Assembly: GCA_022376515.1 (NCBI GenBank)
Contig: WTXI01000244.1
Coordinates: 1 to 54,759, forward strand
DNA from: Lactifluus volemus
Lineage: Eukaryota; Basidiomycota; Agaricomycetes; Russulales; Russulaceae
Direction of reading: 5' to 3'
DNA: 54,759 bases
The first letter of the stretch is position 1; each line of letters starts with the position of its first letter. This document shows positions 10,876 through 20,195 of this stretch, in pieces. The position numbers and the translations under genes were made by a program. The notes under the pieces are model-generated. The model was not told the DNA's origin. It was given only the letters and a program-made list of their open reading frames with translations, and did no database searches.

Positions 10876-10953
10876 CACCACCACCACCACCACCACCACC
10901 ACCACCACCACCACCACCACCACCACCACCACCACCACCACCACCACCACCAC
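10876..10953. repeat. (CAC)n microsatellite
   Basis: An almost perfect run of about 25 CAC/CCA triplets directly beside LTR B. It reads as homopolymers of Pro, Thr or His on one strand and Gly, Val or Trp on the other, which explains the odd open frames here. Confidence 0.95.
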
Positions 10954-11305
10954 CTCCCGGTGGCCCTGCAGCCCCCACCCCTGCCAGGGCTGTTCCACCA
11001 AGGCTGGTGGAACCATTGTCTCTTGTACATAGTCATGTTGTAGTTTAGCTCAATATATGATTTTTATTGCCCTAAATCTGTGTGCTTGAAAACTTTTGGT
11101 AAGCACAGATCTAAGCTGCCATTTAAGTGAACTAAGCCCAAAATAAGCATCAATAAGTCCTGGCTAAGTCAAATTAAGGAGAAGACCTAGCTTAGCCTAA
11201 GCATGGCCAGCTTAGAGACATTTTGCTTAAAAGTGCTTAGAAGTGTTGTTAAGTCATATTAAGCATGCTCAAGCACTGTTAAGAAAAACTCGGATTTTCC
11301 TGATG

Positions 11306-11524
11306 CAGGGAGTCGTGGCTGCAGCAGCGGGGACAGCAAAGAGGGTGGTAACTACCTTACAATACTGGAATTGACAGGTGGCTTGCAGTGCTTGAGCCAC
11401 AGCTGTACCAGCTTGAGCTGCATATGTAAGCCAAATTTGATTAATAGAGCCGATTACATCACATTTAGCTGGCACTTGAGGGGCCTGCCGAGCCATGGCA
11501 ACACTACCAGCCAATCTACCAAGA
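11306..11524. other. Residual sequence between E2 and the Crinkler-kinase gene
   Basis: Right of E2 the plus strand stays open in two frames for 100-200 bp and may be the 3' remainder of the CK1-like gene displaced by E2. On the minus strand an open segment runs on below the stop of the kinase gene. Nothing can be assigned firmly. Confidence 0.35.
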
Positions 11525-13539
11525 CTACCAAAGCAGATCAACCATTCCTACATCATGGTCACAAGTGATGTCCTCTCCATCTGAAACCCCCTCTGGTCTT
11601 CTCACTGTCTCAGTATTAACTCGCATTGGGTACTTGACTTCTCCAATCCGTCCTGCCCAGTCAAAGTCCAACAAATGAATCCCAAAGTCTTCACTTCTCA
11701 TGAGTGCTTCATATTCAACAAGCATATTGACGGACCGTATGTCACCATGAACAAACTCATTCTGATGCAGGGTTTGAACAATATTAGTGACCTTTAAACT
11801 CACTTGCTTGCGCAACTTGTCAGATAATTTCACTTCACTGAGCAAAGCAAAGGGTGAAAAGTCCATGACAACCATGGTCCAGCCACCAGGAAGGGGGGCG
11901 ACAGCTCGAAGCGATGGTGCATGGCCAAGACTTGCAAGGAACGTGTGAACGTCAGTCGAATATCGCCTCATAAATTTCACAACGACCCGTTCATCAGTGT
12001 CAGTCATCACGATAAAGACTAGCTTTTCCTCAACCCGACGTTCGTACTTGAAATTTATTTGCCGCCCATCTTTGTCGTTGTAGCTTGTTGGATACGGATA
12101 GCTAGGGTCGCGCAATGAAAGGTCGGATACTCCTGCGTAGTGGGCTTTGAGGCGCTTCATGATGTTTATAAAGGCCGACAGACTAGATGTGATGGCTCGG
12201 CGACCAGCCTCTTCGGCCCAGTGGGTTGTTAAGTCGTATGATGGGGTCAAGGGCTCGACAAATATCTGTGTTCCCGTCCAGAGGCAGCCGTAAAAGGCAA
12301 GGGAGGATCCTACTCTTTGGTATGAAATGGTTTCGGGGGACAAAAAAAAAATGCTGACTTACTAACATCCAGCATGAGAACACAGGGAAAGCGAGTGCCA
12401 CTGACATCTAGCTTGTCCTTGAGAAAATTTGCGTAGTATCCGATCGCTTCAAAAAGTGCGCATCCTTTGACATCAGGAAAACCCTATATGGTAAATTTAA
12501 CCATATGGTGTAGCATTATGCTTCAAATAGCATAATTTGATGGATGAAACAGATGAGCAGCCTGGTACACAATTAACTGGAATGAATGAGTAACGCCCGA
12601 TGGCCTGTTTAATAGAGTTCCAAATGGTTCATTTTGTATTATTCCACTAAATTAACCACAATTTTTGTCAATGACAGTAGGTTTCAGCACCATATTCACA
12701 TTGTTTCCATTATGGTCAATCATATTTAAAAAGTTAAAAAATATATATTGCAAGGTACACAACAACATCAGATAAAATACAAAAAAACTATGTAATCTAT
12801 TAACATGCATCCTTGCCCCTACACCCATGATCCCAATAACCAACAATCCAGATCAATCCAAGACGGGGAAGGGGTGGTGGAGGCGTGGGAAGTGCGGGAG
12901 GCGCGAGAGGGGCAAGGCGTACGGGAAGCGCGGGGGGGGGGCACGGGGCACGGGAAGTGCAGGTGGCGCAGAGGCAGTGGGGCAGGAAGCGGAAGTGCCA
13001 CAGGAGGTGGTGGTCCAGGCGGCGGAGGCGGAGGCGGAGAGGAGGCAAAAAAAAGGTCAGGACACGTTGGGGCAGGGCAGGCAACGCGATAACATACCGG
13101 GGAGAGATGCAGAAGGCGAGGCGCAGACAGGAAGACGCGACAGAGGCAGAGGGGGAGGCGCGGGAGGCTGAAGGGGCGCGGGAGCGCCAGGAGTTGCGGA
13201 GGCGGCGGAGGAAGCGGGAGAATAGTCAGGACAACTAGGGCAGGGCAGGCATCATGACGACGTACCGGGGGGGAGATGCAGAAGGCGTCGGCGCTGGCAG
13301 CGCGGACCACCCTGCAGTGCCAGTGCGGAGGCAGAGGCAGAGACAAAAAAAAAGAAAAGAAAACAGGGCAAAGCAATAAACCCAGTTGCGGTGGCAAGGA
13401 GAAGGCGCGGACGGTGAGATGTGTGGCGGCGTGAGCGGTGGTGGCGACAGCGAGGACCAGACACTGAGACGACACTGAGACGACGGCGACAGAGGGAGAG
13501 AGGGTGAGGAAGGCAGAGGCACGAAAATGATGAGTACAA

Positions 13540-13622
13540 AAATCAACATCGTGCAAACAAGAATAAACAACAGATGCACGTGGTTGGTGCACGGGAACGA
13601 CTTAGCGAAATTTTCATGACGC
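13540..13622 (+). repeat. Shared core of the E-element module, copy 3 (left arm of E3)
   Basis: AAAATCAACATCGTGCAAAC, then ATGCACGTGG, then GGAACGACTTAGCGAAATT and TTCATGACG, in the same order and strand as in E1. Confidence 0.75.
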
Positions 13623-13675
13623 TCTCCCCCCGTCTCACATTTCCATAAACGGAAAGTCTTATATGCGCCACGTGG

Positions 13676-13725
13676 CACGTGCACGTGTTGTTTATTCTTG
13701 TTGGCACCATGTTGATTTTCATGCT
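13676..13725 (-). repeat. Shared core of the E-element module, copy 4 (right arm of E3)
   Basis: On the minus strand: CATGAAAATCAACATGGTGC, then AAGAATAAACAACACGTGC. It faces copy 3 across a centre of about 50 bp that holds a palindromic GCCACGTGGC near 13667. Confidence 0.7.
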
Positions 13726-14044
13726 GCGTCCTTGTCCCTCTCCTCCTGTGCCTCTGCCTCTGCCTCTGCTTCTGCTGCGTCCTCCTGTGCCTCCACCGCT
13801 TTTGGCTCCTCCACATCGGCGCTTACGGACCCACTGGCACTGCGGGGCGGTCCACCCCTTCCTGGTACGTTGTCATACTGCTTGCCCCGCCCCAAGTGTC
13901 CTGACTCTTCTGTTGCCTCCGCCTTCTGTCTCTGCTTCCTGCGCCTCCTCTTCCTCCTGTGCTGCCGCTTCCCCCGCCCGCACCACCACCTCGTGCACCT
14001 CGTACGTCACCCGTCTCCTCCGCTGCTGCCTCCGCGCCTCATGC

Positions 14045-14190
14045 GCTTCCCGTGCCTCCCGCATCTCCCGCGCCTCCCGCGCCTCCCGCATCTCCCGCGC
14101 CTCCCGCGCCTCCCGCATCTCCCGCATCTCCCGCGCCTCCCGCGCCTCCCGCATCTCCCGCGCCTCTCGCACCTCCCATGCCTCCCCCAC
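14045..14190. repeat. 9-bp tandem repeat (GCGCCTCCC/GCATCTCCC)
   Basis: About 15 consecutive 9-bp units alternating CGCGCCTCC and CGCATCTCC. It encodes Ala-Ser-Arg, Pro-Ala-Pro or Leu-Pro-Arg type repeats depending on frame. Lies in the right arm of E3. Confidence 0.85.
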
Positions 14191-15754
14191 CTCCCGCGCC
14201 TCCTGCGCCTCCTGTGCCCCCCCTACCGGATCAACCCCCCCTTCTGGATGAGCAAGAAATGGGGGAGAAACTTGGAGTGACTACAATTTGCATACAGTAT
14301 CTAGTAAATGTATTATCATATTATTCCAATAAAAAATTTTGGTACAAATTGTAGTGTTTGGCAAAATAAAATAAAAACTGCAAGTTTGTCATTTGAGAGT
14401 TTACAATATTTCCATTTGCTTAGCACCAAAAAACACAAAAAAACTGAAACTTTTTCAAACAAATAACAAGGATGTTGCAAGTAAACCAATTATGACCAAA
14501 ATATAGCAGTTTCATACACCATTTAGGTTTTTTTGTACCATTTGGTTCATTGTGCAGATTTAACCATGTAGGGTTTTCCTGATGTTCTCCAGTTTACACT
14601 TCCGAATTGCTGGCGGTACAATATGGGCCATCAGGTTCCCGTCCGTCATGTAGTGGGTGCCGGGAATACTCTCCGCCGTCAGGTAAAGTCTGGCATATTC
14701 TCTAAAGACCTCATAAACCATTTTGATCCGGGAAAGTTCGTCTTTATGCCATTTGCAAGCAGTGACCGTAAGCTGGAGTGAGAGCTTTTGTGCTTGGACA
14801 GATGGGGCGGCCTCGCAATCATCTCTGAATGCTCCAAACTCTTTTTGTAGGAGGGCAATCGGAATCGTATGGAACTCAAAAGGTCAGTTAAGACGCACGA
14901 GGTCCATACGGATGGCTTTTTGAAAAGTGGTCGCATCTGCCAGCGATGATGGAGCATGGTCCGCGAATCGTCTCAGGAGTTTTCGTGCCTCAGTTTCTTC
15001 ACTGTGTTTTCGCTTGGGCCCTCTAGGAGCATACGCTGCTTCATGTGTAGTTGAGGCCATAGGTTGCAATGAATAACACGTTGTTATGATGGAGTGAGAT
15101 TGTGGAGGGAATGACGGAATTGGAGAAATGGGTGCCACACTCACCAAGCACGGGTACCTCAACAAGGATGTGGATGGGTTCTTTAGATAAGTATTCATCC
15201 CCGAAAAGTTGAGAAATTCGCCGCAGGGCCTTGTTTAGGCGAACAAGGCGATCGTCAGAACCATCGAATCGAATAGTTTTCAAGGTTGGTTCGAGGTTAT
15301 CATCATCAGGGAGACCGGAACACTTCCAGAGTACGAGATCGCAGGCAGCGACTTCATCGAGCTTTTGAGCATGCTCGTCTTTGATCAATCTCTTGAGACG
15401 GGCAACGGTGTCGCCGCCACCGATTTTAACCGGGACAATGTGTTCATCCGGCTTATCATCAGGCCAGACAAGGCACATTAGCTTTAATTTCGCGCCAGAC
15501 ATTGCAGGATGGAACGGCGTAAAGAGCTGAGGACGATTGAAGGTGGCCCAAGGTAGTAGAAGTCGGTGTAGACTTGGAGGCGTTCACTGTTCTCCGGTAT
15601 GGTGATTGTTGTTGATTGTTGATTCAGATGACGAGGCCATTCTCCCCCCTGTGCCATTTGCACCGAACACAATTACTTCCAGTGCGTCGACGTTCTTCTA
15701 TGGCATAGTTATTGATCTCAGGCTGATAGTCCCGAAAATCATAGATAAACATCC

Positions 15755-16108
15755 ATGTCTGCCACTTTCCACAAGCCGCCGCCACGCCACTATCGTCTAG
15801 GTGGCTTTCGTATAAATAGGGACACTGCTGTCCAGTGGGCGTCACGTTTGGAGGGCAGAGAATTACATCCAGTGATGGACAGTCCTACTGTCACGACAGC
15901 AATATTCAACAAAGTAAAAGCCTCTCGTGTAAACTTCAGACAAGTTGGAGAGGTCGCTGGTGTTCACTGGATGCTTGTCACACAAAGCGCACCATTCAAG
16001 GGATATAAAGACATGAATCCATCTGAGATTCCACAGTTTGAGGCGGGTGAGAAGGAAGCGATTGCACAAAAGTTGCTTGAAGAGGCGGGTACGTCGAATC
16101 ATTATTAG
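15755..16108 (+). CDS. Hypothetical protein, 117 aa
   Basis: A single uninterrupted frame from the ATG at 15755 to a TAG at 16106-16108, with ordinary amino-acid composition unlike the low-complexity frames around it. The C-terminal half has an amphipathic, acidic tail (EAGEKEAIAQKLLEEAG). It is divergent from the Crinkler-kinase start at 15502, about 250 bp away. I recognise no domain, signal peptide or membrane segment. A chance frame cannot be excluded. Confidence 0.4.
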   Translation: MSATFHKPPPRHYRLGGFRINRDTAVQWASRLEGRELHPVMDSPTVTTAIFNKVKASRVNFRQVGEVAGVHWMLVTQSAPFKGYKDMNPSEIPQFEAGEKEAIAQKLLEEAGTSNHY

Positions 16109-17230
16109 TTGTTCAATATTCCAACGACCATCGGACATGTTAGGCATCAAGGAATACGAGTTTGCAACTGTCTTGGACTAAATGTGTATAATGTAATGAT
16201 GTTATAACAAACCTTTTTAAATCTCCTTTCAGTCCCCCGGCCTGTTTACCACGTTCATACGTCCCATTGACCGTTGGCAGTGGTATACGCGACACGGTAG
16301 ACCCGGACGGCACGCCGCGGTCTGCGCTTGAAGTCGCGGGGGCGTACGGGCGCGGACAACTTGAAGGTGAGCATCAGGAGCCAAACGGTCTGCTGTCGAG
16401 CGTCTGCGCGTGCCACCACCACCGCCACCACCGCCATCGCCCCAGCTGCTGGTGGTGGGGACGGGGGCAGAAACGATTGCACGTCTCTTTCACAATCGAC
16501 ACCCAGCACATCCACCTACCTTGAATCCCTCATTGCTACGCCTTATGACCACCGAGTACCCCCTTTCCACCACACATTGTGTCGGGCCTTTGTTAGTTTT
16601 GTTCTATTTCATCGCTATAGCTCTCCCATCTTCCATTCTCGCTACTCCTGTAAATAATCCCCACGACGCTCCCCCTTAATCACTAGCATTGGAACGTCCC
16701 AGACACACTCTCACTCCTTGTGTGTTTTCTGAAGCTCCCGGCATTCTCTCTAAGGGTTTGCCCAAAACCGGCCGCTCTCCCACACTCCATGATCCATCCA
16801 TCCAGTGCCCTTCCGGGGCCACCGTGACGCAATGAGAGAAATTGTATACATATATTGTGGTACATATTCATGAGATAAATGCTATAATGCAATACTGTAT
16901 CATACATGATTGACTCCCTGAAAAGCAGGCGTGTACGGTATGCAGGCGTGTCGCGCACCAAGTGCGAGGAACACTGGCGGTGGTGGTGGTGGTGGTGGTG
17001 GTGGAGGCATTAAATGTGAAGCCAACGACGACGACACAGACGAAGCATGTCGATCACAGTGGTGACGATGATGGTGATGCCAGCAACCACCTTGACGGCC
17101 CTCAATTCGTAATCTCTGCCTCAGTTGTGTCCATATATGTGGGCATGAAATTAAGCAAATGTAACCGTCCCTGTCTTCCCGCTGCTGTTCCCGGCCCGGC
17201 CCTGGGGAAAAGCCTCGAAAATATACTGTA
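16109..17230. other. Intergenic region without a supported gene
   Basis: Short open frames on both strands lack recognisable motifs and consistent splice sites. A (GGT)n tract of about nine units at 16978-17005 explains the poly-Pro and poly-Val frames. The AT-rich part around 16840-16910 looks like ordinary intergenic DNA. The LINE target site begins at 17231. Confidence 0.5.
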
Positions 17231-17951
17231 ACGTAATATTTCGACACGACCGCCCCGCGCCCCCTCCCACCAAACCACCGAGAGCCCTACACCATTAGCT
17301 ACCAACGTCAACTCGCAAAAACCGGCCTCATCGAGGAGTGGGGCTCCCGCTGGCGGAACAGCGACCGCCTCTCTCAAATTTACATTGCCCTCCCTGAACC
17401 CCCCTCCGGTAAGCCCCCCCAGTCATCCAAGGCTCAAGAGGCTGCGATCGCGCCATCTTCTCCACCCTGGTCCGGCTCATCACCGGGCACGCCTTCATCG
17501 GCTCCTACGCCGCACGCTTCCTCCCAGGGAAACCCATATCCTGCCCCTGCGGGGAACCCCTTCAGACCGTAGACCATGTGGTCTCGCATTGCCCACTATA
17601 TACAGACGCCCGCCAAGAAATCCTCCGCCCGATCGACCGCGATATTTCCCTCCCCGTTCTCCTAGGCACAGCCGAGGGTGGTGCTGCCATGACCCGCTTC
17701 CTGAAAGCGACGCGCGCCTGCATAGCCCCGAGAGAAGCGTGGAACCCGGGATGATGTCCCCTTAGATAGATTGTACACCTTCTCACTGTAGATAGTACCC
17801 ACTCTCTACTCCCTTCCCCGCCCCCAAAACAGCCATCCTTCCGTCCAGCCCAACGTTATACCTCACCCACATTCCCCCCGCCGCCTGATCCATTCCTGTA
17901 CCCATAGGGACCGCGTCTTTGTCATAGTCACATGTTGCGGGATATAAATGC

Positions 17952-17988
<37 letters not shown>

Positions 17989-18000
17989 GTAATATTTCGA
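17231..18000 (+). mobile_element. 5'-truncated LINE (non-LTR retrotransposon) with poly(A) tail and 14-bp target duplication
   Basis: The direct repeat ACGTAATATTTCGA occurs at 17231-17244 and again at 17987-18000. Between them lies the 3' end of a LINE: an RNase-H-end/C-terminal segment with RLITGHAFIGSYAARFLPG, then a zinc-knuckle-like CPCGEPLQTVDHVVSHCPLY, a stop near 17754, a 3' untranslated part, and about 30 A residues. The upstream part reads in another frame, so there is at least one frameshift near 17430-17450. The long clean poly(A) and perfect target duplication indicate a fairly recent insertion about 190 bp upstream of the RNF220-like gene. Confidence 0.9.
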
Positions 18001-18185
18001 TCCACGCATCACACCTCAAACACCGCAACTCGCCATACACACCATTTCCACGGGGAAGAGTGAGGCTTTGCTTGGAATGGCAGCGAGTGTACCCGCGGAG
18101 CGTATGTCGTGCAGTGACCAACGGTCTAACTGGAGGGTGGAGAAAATCCACCGCAAGCGGCGCTCTCTTGACATTCCTGACGATC

Positions 18186-19513
18186 ATGCGGAAGGAGAGG
18201 ACACGAGGGAACATAATGCTGCACCATCGACATCTGCTCTCGCAGCTACGCCAGGAGCTAAACGAGGTGCATCTCAATTCCTCGTTTGCGAAGCTCAGCT
18301 TACCCTCCTTGCGCCACCCAGCGAAGCGCGCCGAGACGCGTGAATGTCCCATTTGCAGAGAACGCATCCCACTTCGCCTACTTGCTCAACATCACACCCT
18401 CGAGAGCTCACGCCTCCAGACCATTCTCGACCACATCGGCGACCTTGAGGGTTTTTCCGACCCGCACGCACCAGCGCACGCACCGTACGTCATCTCTCGA
18501 CTTCCGCACCGAAACCACGTCGTCCCCTACACGCATTTGTTTACCCAATCACCACACAGATCCATCGCCCGCCGCCGCTCCGCTCCGCATATTCGTGACA
18601 CCTCAGCCGTTTCCGTTTTGTCCCTTGCAAAAACTCTTAGTGCTATCAAGCGCCGAAGAAAGGCGCGACACTTGGCCCTCCGCGCCGCGACGCGCGATGA
18701 GGACGACATCCCAGTTGCCGGCAAGGGCAAGGGGCGCGCTATCGCAGCAGTGCAGCAGTGCCCGGTCTGCATGCAGGGCATTGAGGGGGATCCGGACGTC
18801 ATCACTGCGCACATCGACGCTTGTCTGGCGCACGCCGAGTTACCCCGTCTTGATGATAGCACGGATGGAGACGCAGATGGGGATACACCATTAGAGATTG
18901 ATGGCCACGCGGAGGGCGACGATGATTTATGGGAGGAAAGCGAGACGCCTGATGGCGTGCGGCGCCTCCGGCTTAGGGCTGGAATAAGGAGTGGTGCCTC
19001 AGCGTTAGGGTTTGCAGTGTGTAATCTGACTGTGGAGGATGTCGAGGACGAGATTGACGTTGAGGGTGATGACCTGGTCGCCTTTGGGGCGGCACAGTTC
19101 ACCGAGGCGGACGTACGTGCCGAGGGCAGCGACTCAAAGTTGTCTGGATGTGACACTAGTCGATCTGCGTCTAAGGTGGAAGCGGATTTGGCAATCGAAC
19201 GTGCAGGGCGCAGTGGAGACTTGCAGGCCCTTGTCCTTGCATATGAGAATAAGGTGCGGTTGCTCATGGTGCGTCCAACGCCTCACTTTGCGTCAATGTC
19301 ACTTGTTTATCCAAGGTTTAGGACAACCCGCCCGAAGGCACAGCGGTCGGGTGTCGCATTTGTCTCGAGCATTACAGCGAACCGACGGTAAGCACGGGCT
19401 GCTGGCACGCTTGCTGCCGTTCATGTTGGCTATGCTGTCTGAATACAACTGGCGTATGTCCGATTTGCAAACGAATCACCGTAGCAAGTGAACTCCGTCG
19501 CATTTTTCTATAA
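18186..19513 (+). CDS. RNF220-like E3 ubiquitin ligase (C-terminal RING)
   Basis: Proposed exons: 18186-18484, 18560-19268, 19322-19513 (399 aa). The N-terminal half starts with a basic segment (MLHHRHLLSQLRQEL) and has two Cys-pair stretches, CPICRER and QCPVCMQGIEG followed by His and Cys at zinc-binding spacing. The middle is acidic. The last exon is a RING finger: GCRICLEHYSEP, then TGCWHACCRSCW, then GVCPICKRIT, very close to the family's C-terminal RING. RNF220-type proteins attach ubiquitin to substrates; the fungal targets are not known to me. The ATG at 18186 was chosen because it is the first in the conserved frame; that frame is open further upstream without an ATG, so a 5' exon could be missing. 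The LINE lies directly upstream. Confidence 0.8.
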
Positions 19514-19804
19514 CCACGGCCTAGCTCGCATAGTATATTATCACATAAATTGCAGACTACACGAGGCAAAATCCTAGTACGTTAGCATGTTAGAGGCTGG
19601 TTTTTTGAACAACGGAACAAGGGGAAACGGGGGAATCATATCTGGCCTTTGTTGATCTGCAATGTTACCCAGCTGAAAAACTCTGCGGGTAGCTCAGGGT
19701 GTCGCGAGCATGAAAAACGGCGTACACCACCACAAAAGTATATAATCACTTGGCCTGACTAGATGCTCAAACTCACCAGCTTGAACAGTGAGCTAGCAAG
19801 GATA
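19514..19804. other. Convergent 3' regions of the RNF220-like gene and TOM7
   Basis: No open frame of note. AT-rich stretches near 19535-19560 and 19735-19745 could serve as polyadenylation signals for the two facing genes. Confidence 0.5.
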
Positions 19805-20123
19805 TCATGCGAGTGGGCTGATCAGCCTAACCAAGCTCGTCAGACCTTTTAAAGAAACAGAGATAAATAAAATCACGCACTTGATTAAGGACGGCTGAGG
19901 ATTGCTACGGGTGTAACCAACGTAAATGATGAAAGGAATCCAGCCATAGTGGAGGACGGTCTTTATGAGTGTTAATTAGTGGACCGTGTGTGGGATGAGA
20001 GCAGAAAACTTACGCGGCCAAAATCAATAGCACGAATAACACGTTCCTGAGATACTTTTTGAGGTGCTGTATAGGAGAAGGAAGAGGGTTGAACGAACAC
20101 ACCTTTGTTTCTTCGGACGGCAT
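19805..20123 (-). CDS. TOM7: Mitochondrial outer-membrane translocase subunit TOM7 (51 aa)
   Basis: Four tiny exons on the minus strand: 20103-20123, 20014-20046, 19881-19960 and 19805-19826, all with GT-AG introns, 156 nt in total. The product begins MPSEETKERVIRAIDFGR, then TVLHYGWIPFIIYVGYT and ends in LIKLISPLA. The HYGWIP(F/L)I...GYT segment, a single membrane span and the terminal (I/L)SPL motif are the family signature, and about 50 residues is the usual length. TOM7 modulates assembly of the TOM import complex in the mitochondrial outer membrane. Its exons are too short to show as long open frames. The start codon is only 72 bp from that of eIF3f on the other strand. Confidence 0.92.
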
Positions 20124-20195
20124 CAAGTCAAGTTGGTTCAAAGTCAAAACGCGTACGGGAAGTCGGGAACTGCCGCAACAGGTATTTCTTCTGCC
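20124..20195. promoter_or_regulatory. 72-bp bidirectional promoter between TOM7 and eIF3f
   Basis: The two start codons diverge across 72 bp with no room for separate promoters. The segment contains no clear TATA box; 5' untranslated regions must be short or overlap. Confidence 0.7.

Larger units (their letters stand above)
8754..11305. mobile_element. E2: CATCAGGAAAA-TIR element, itself hit by a solo LTR
   Basis: The left end CATCAGGAAAATCC is the inverted complement of the right end GGATTTTCCTGATG (11305). As in E1, both ends are flanked by CA, and the outer parts carry GCTTA/TAAGC words. The inner module (about 9060-9936) is pyrimidine-rich on the plus strand, so it is inverted relative to E1. 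It is interrupted by LTR B (9937-10871). Without the LTR and its duplication E2 would be about 1.6 kb, close to E1. No transposase is visible. Confidence 0.8.
12471..14584. mobile_element. E3: CATCAGGAAAA-TIR element with an inverted pair of modules, inside the Crinkler-kinase gene
   Basis: The ends are CATCAGGAAAACCCTA and its inverted complement (about 25 bp with few mismatches). Coding sequence of the kinase gene lies directly against both ends, so the insertion site is certain. The plus strand is purine-rich from about 12860 to 13540 and pyrimidine-rich from about 13730 to 14230, with two copies of the shared core facing each other around 13623-13675: a large imperfect palindrome. Subterminal words differ from E1/E2 (ATGG/CCAT-type words such as CCAAATGG). 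No transposase is visible. The flanking dinucleotides (GA, TT) do not match, unlike E1 and E2. Confidence 0.85.
11525..15502 (-). pseudogene. Crinkler-type N-terminus plus protein kinase, interrupted by E3
   Basis: The first exon (ATG at 15502) encodes a ubiquitin-like Crinkler header: it starts MSGAKLKLMCLVWPDD and ends near PIHILVEVP, with about 115 residues between. A linker with KRKHSEETEARKLLRRF follows, then a helical region to about 14585. After E3 the frame resumes at 12470 with KGCALFEAIGYYANFL and continues, past a short intron near 12315-12371, into a kinase-like domain with the catalytic-loop motif FVHGDIRSVNML and the metal-loop equivalent LLDFDWAG. It ends at 11525. A second break may exist: an in-frame TGA at 14884-14886, unless GTGCGT just upstream opens an intron. 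Crinkler proteins act as effectors or in genome conflict; this copy appears disrupted. Confidence 0.75.

Noticed and set aside
10768..11036. Open frames with long homopolymers of Trp, Val, Thr or Pro
   Set aside because: They are translations of the (CAC)n microsatellite and have no independent evidence of coding.
16255..17247. Minus-strand gene with His- and Pro-rich segments
   Set aside because: The frames come from (GGT)n and CACCACC repeats, and no consistent exon chain was found.
18060..18185. Upstream extension of the RNF220-like frame from a GTG at 18060
   Set aside because: A GTG start is not expected in a fungal nuclear gene; the first in-frame ATG is at 18186.
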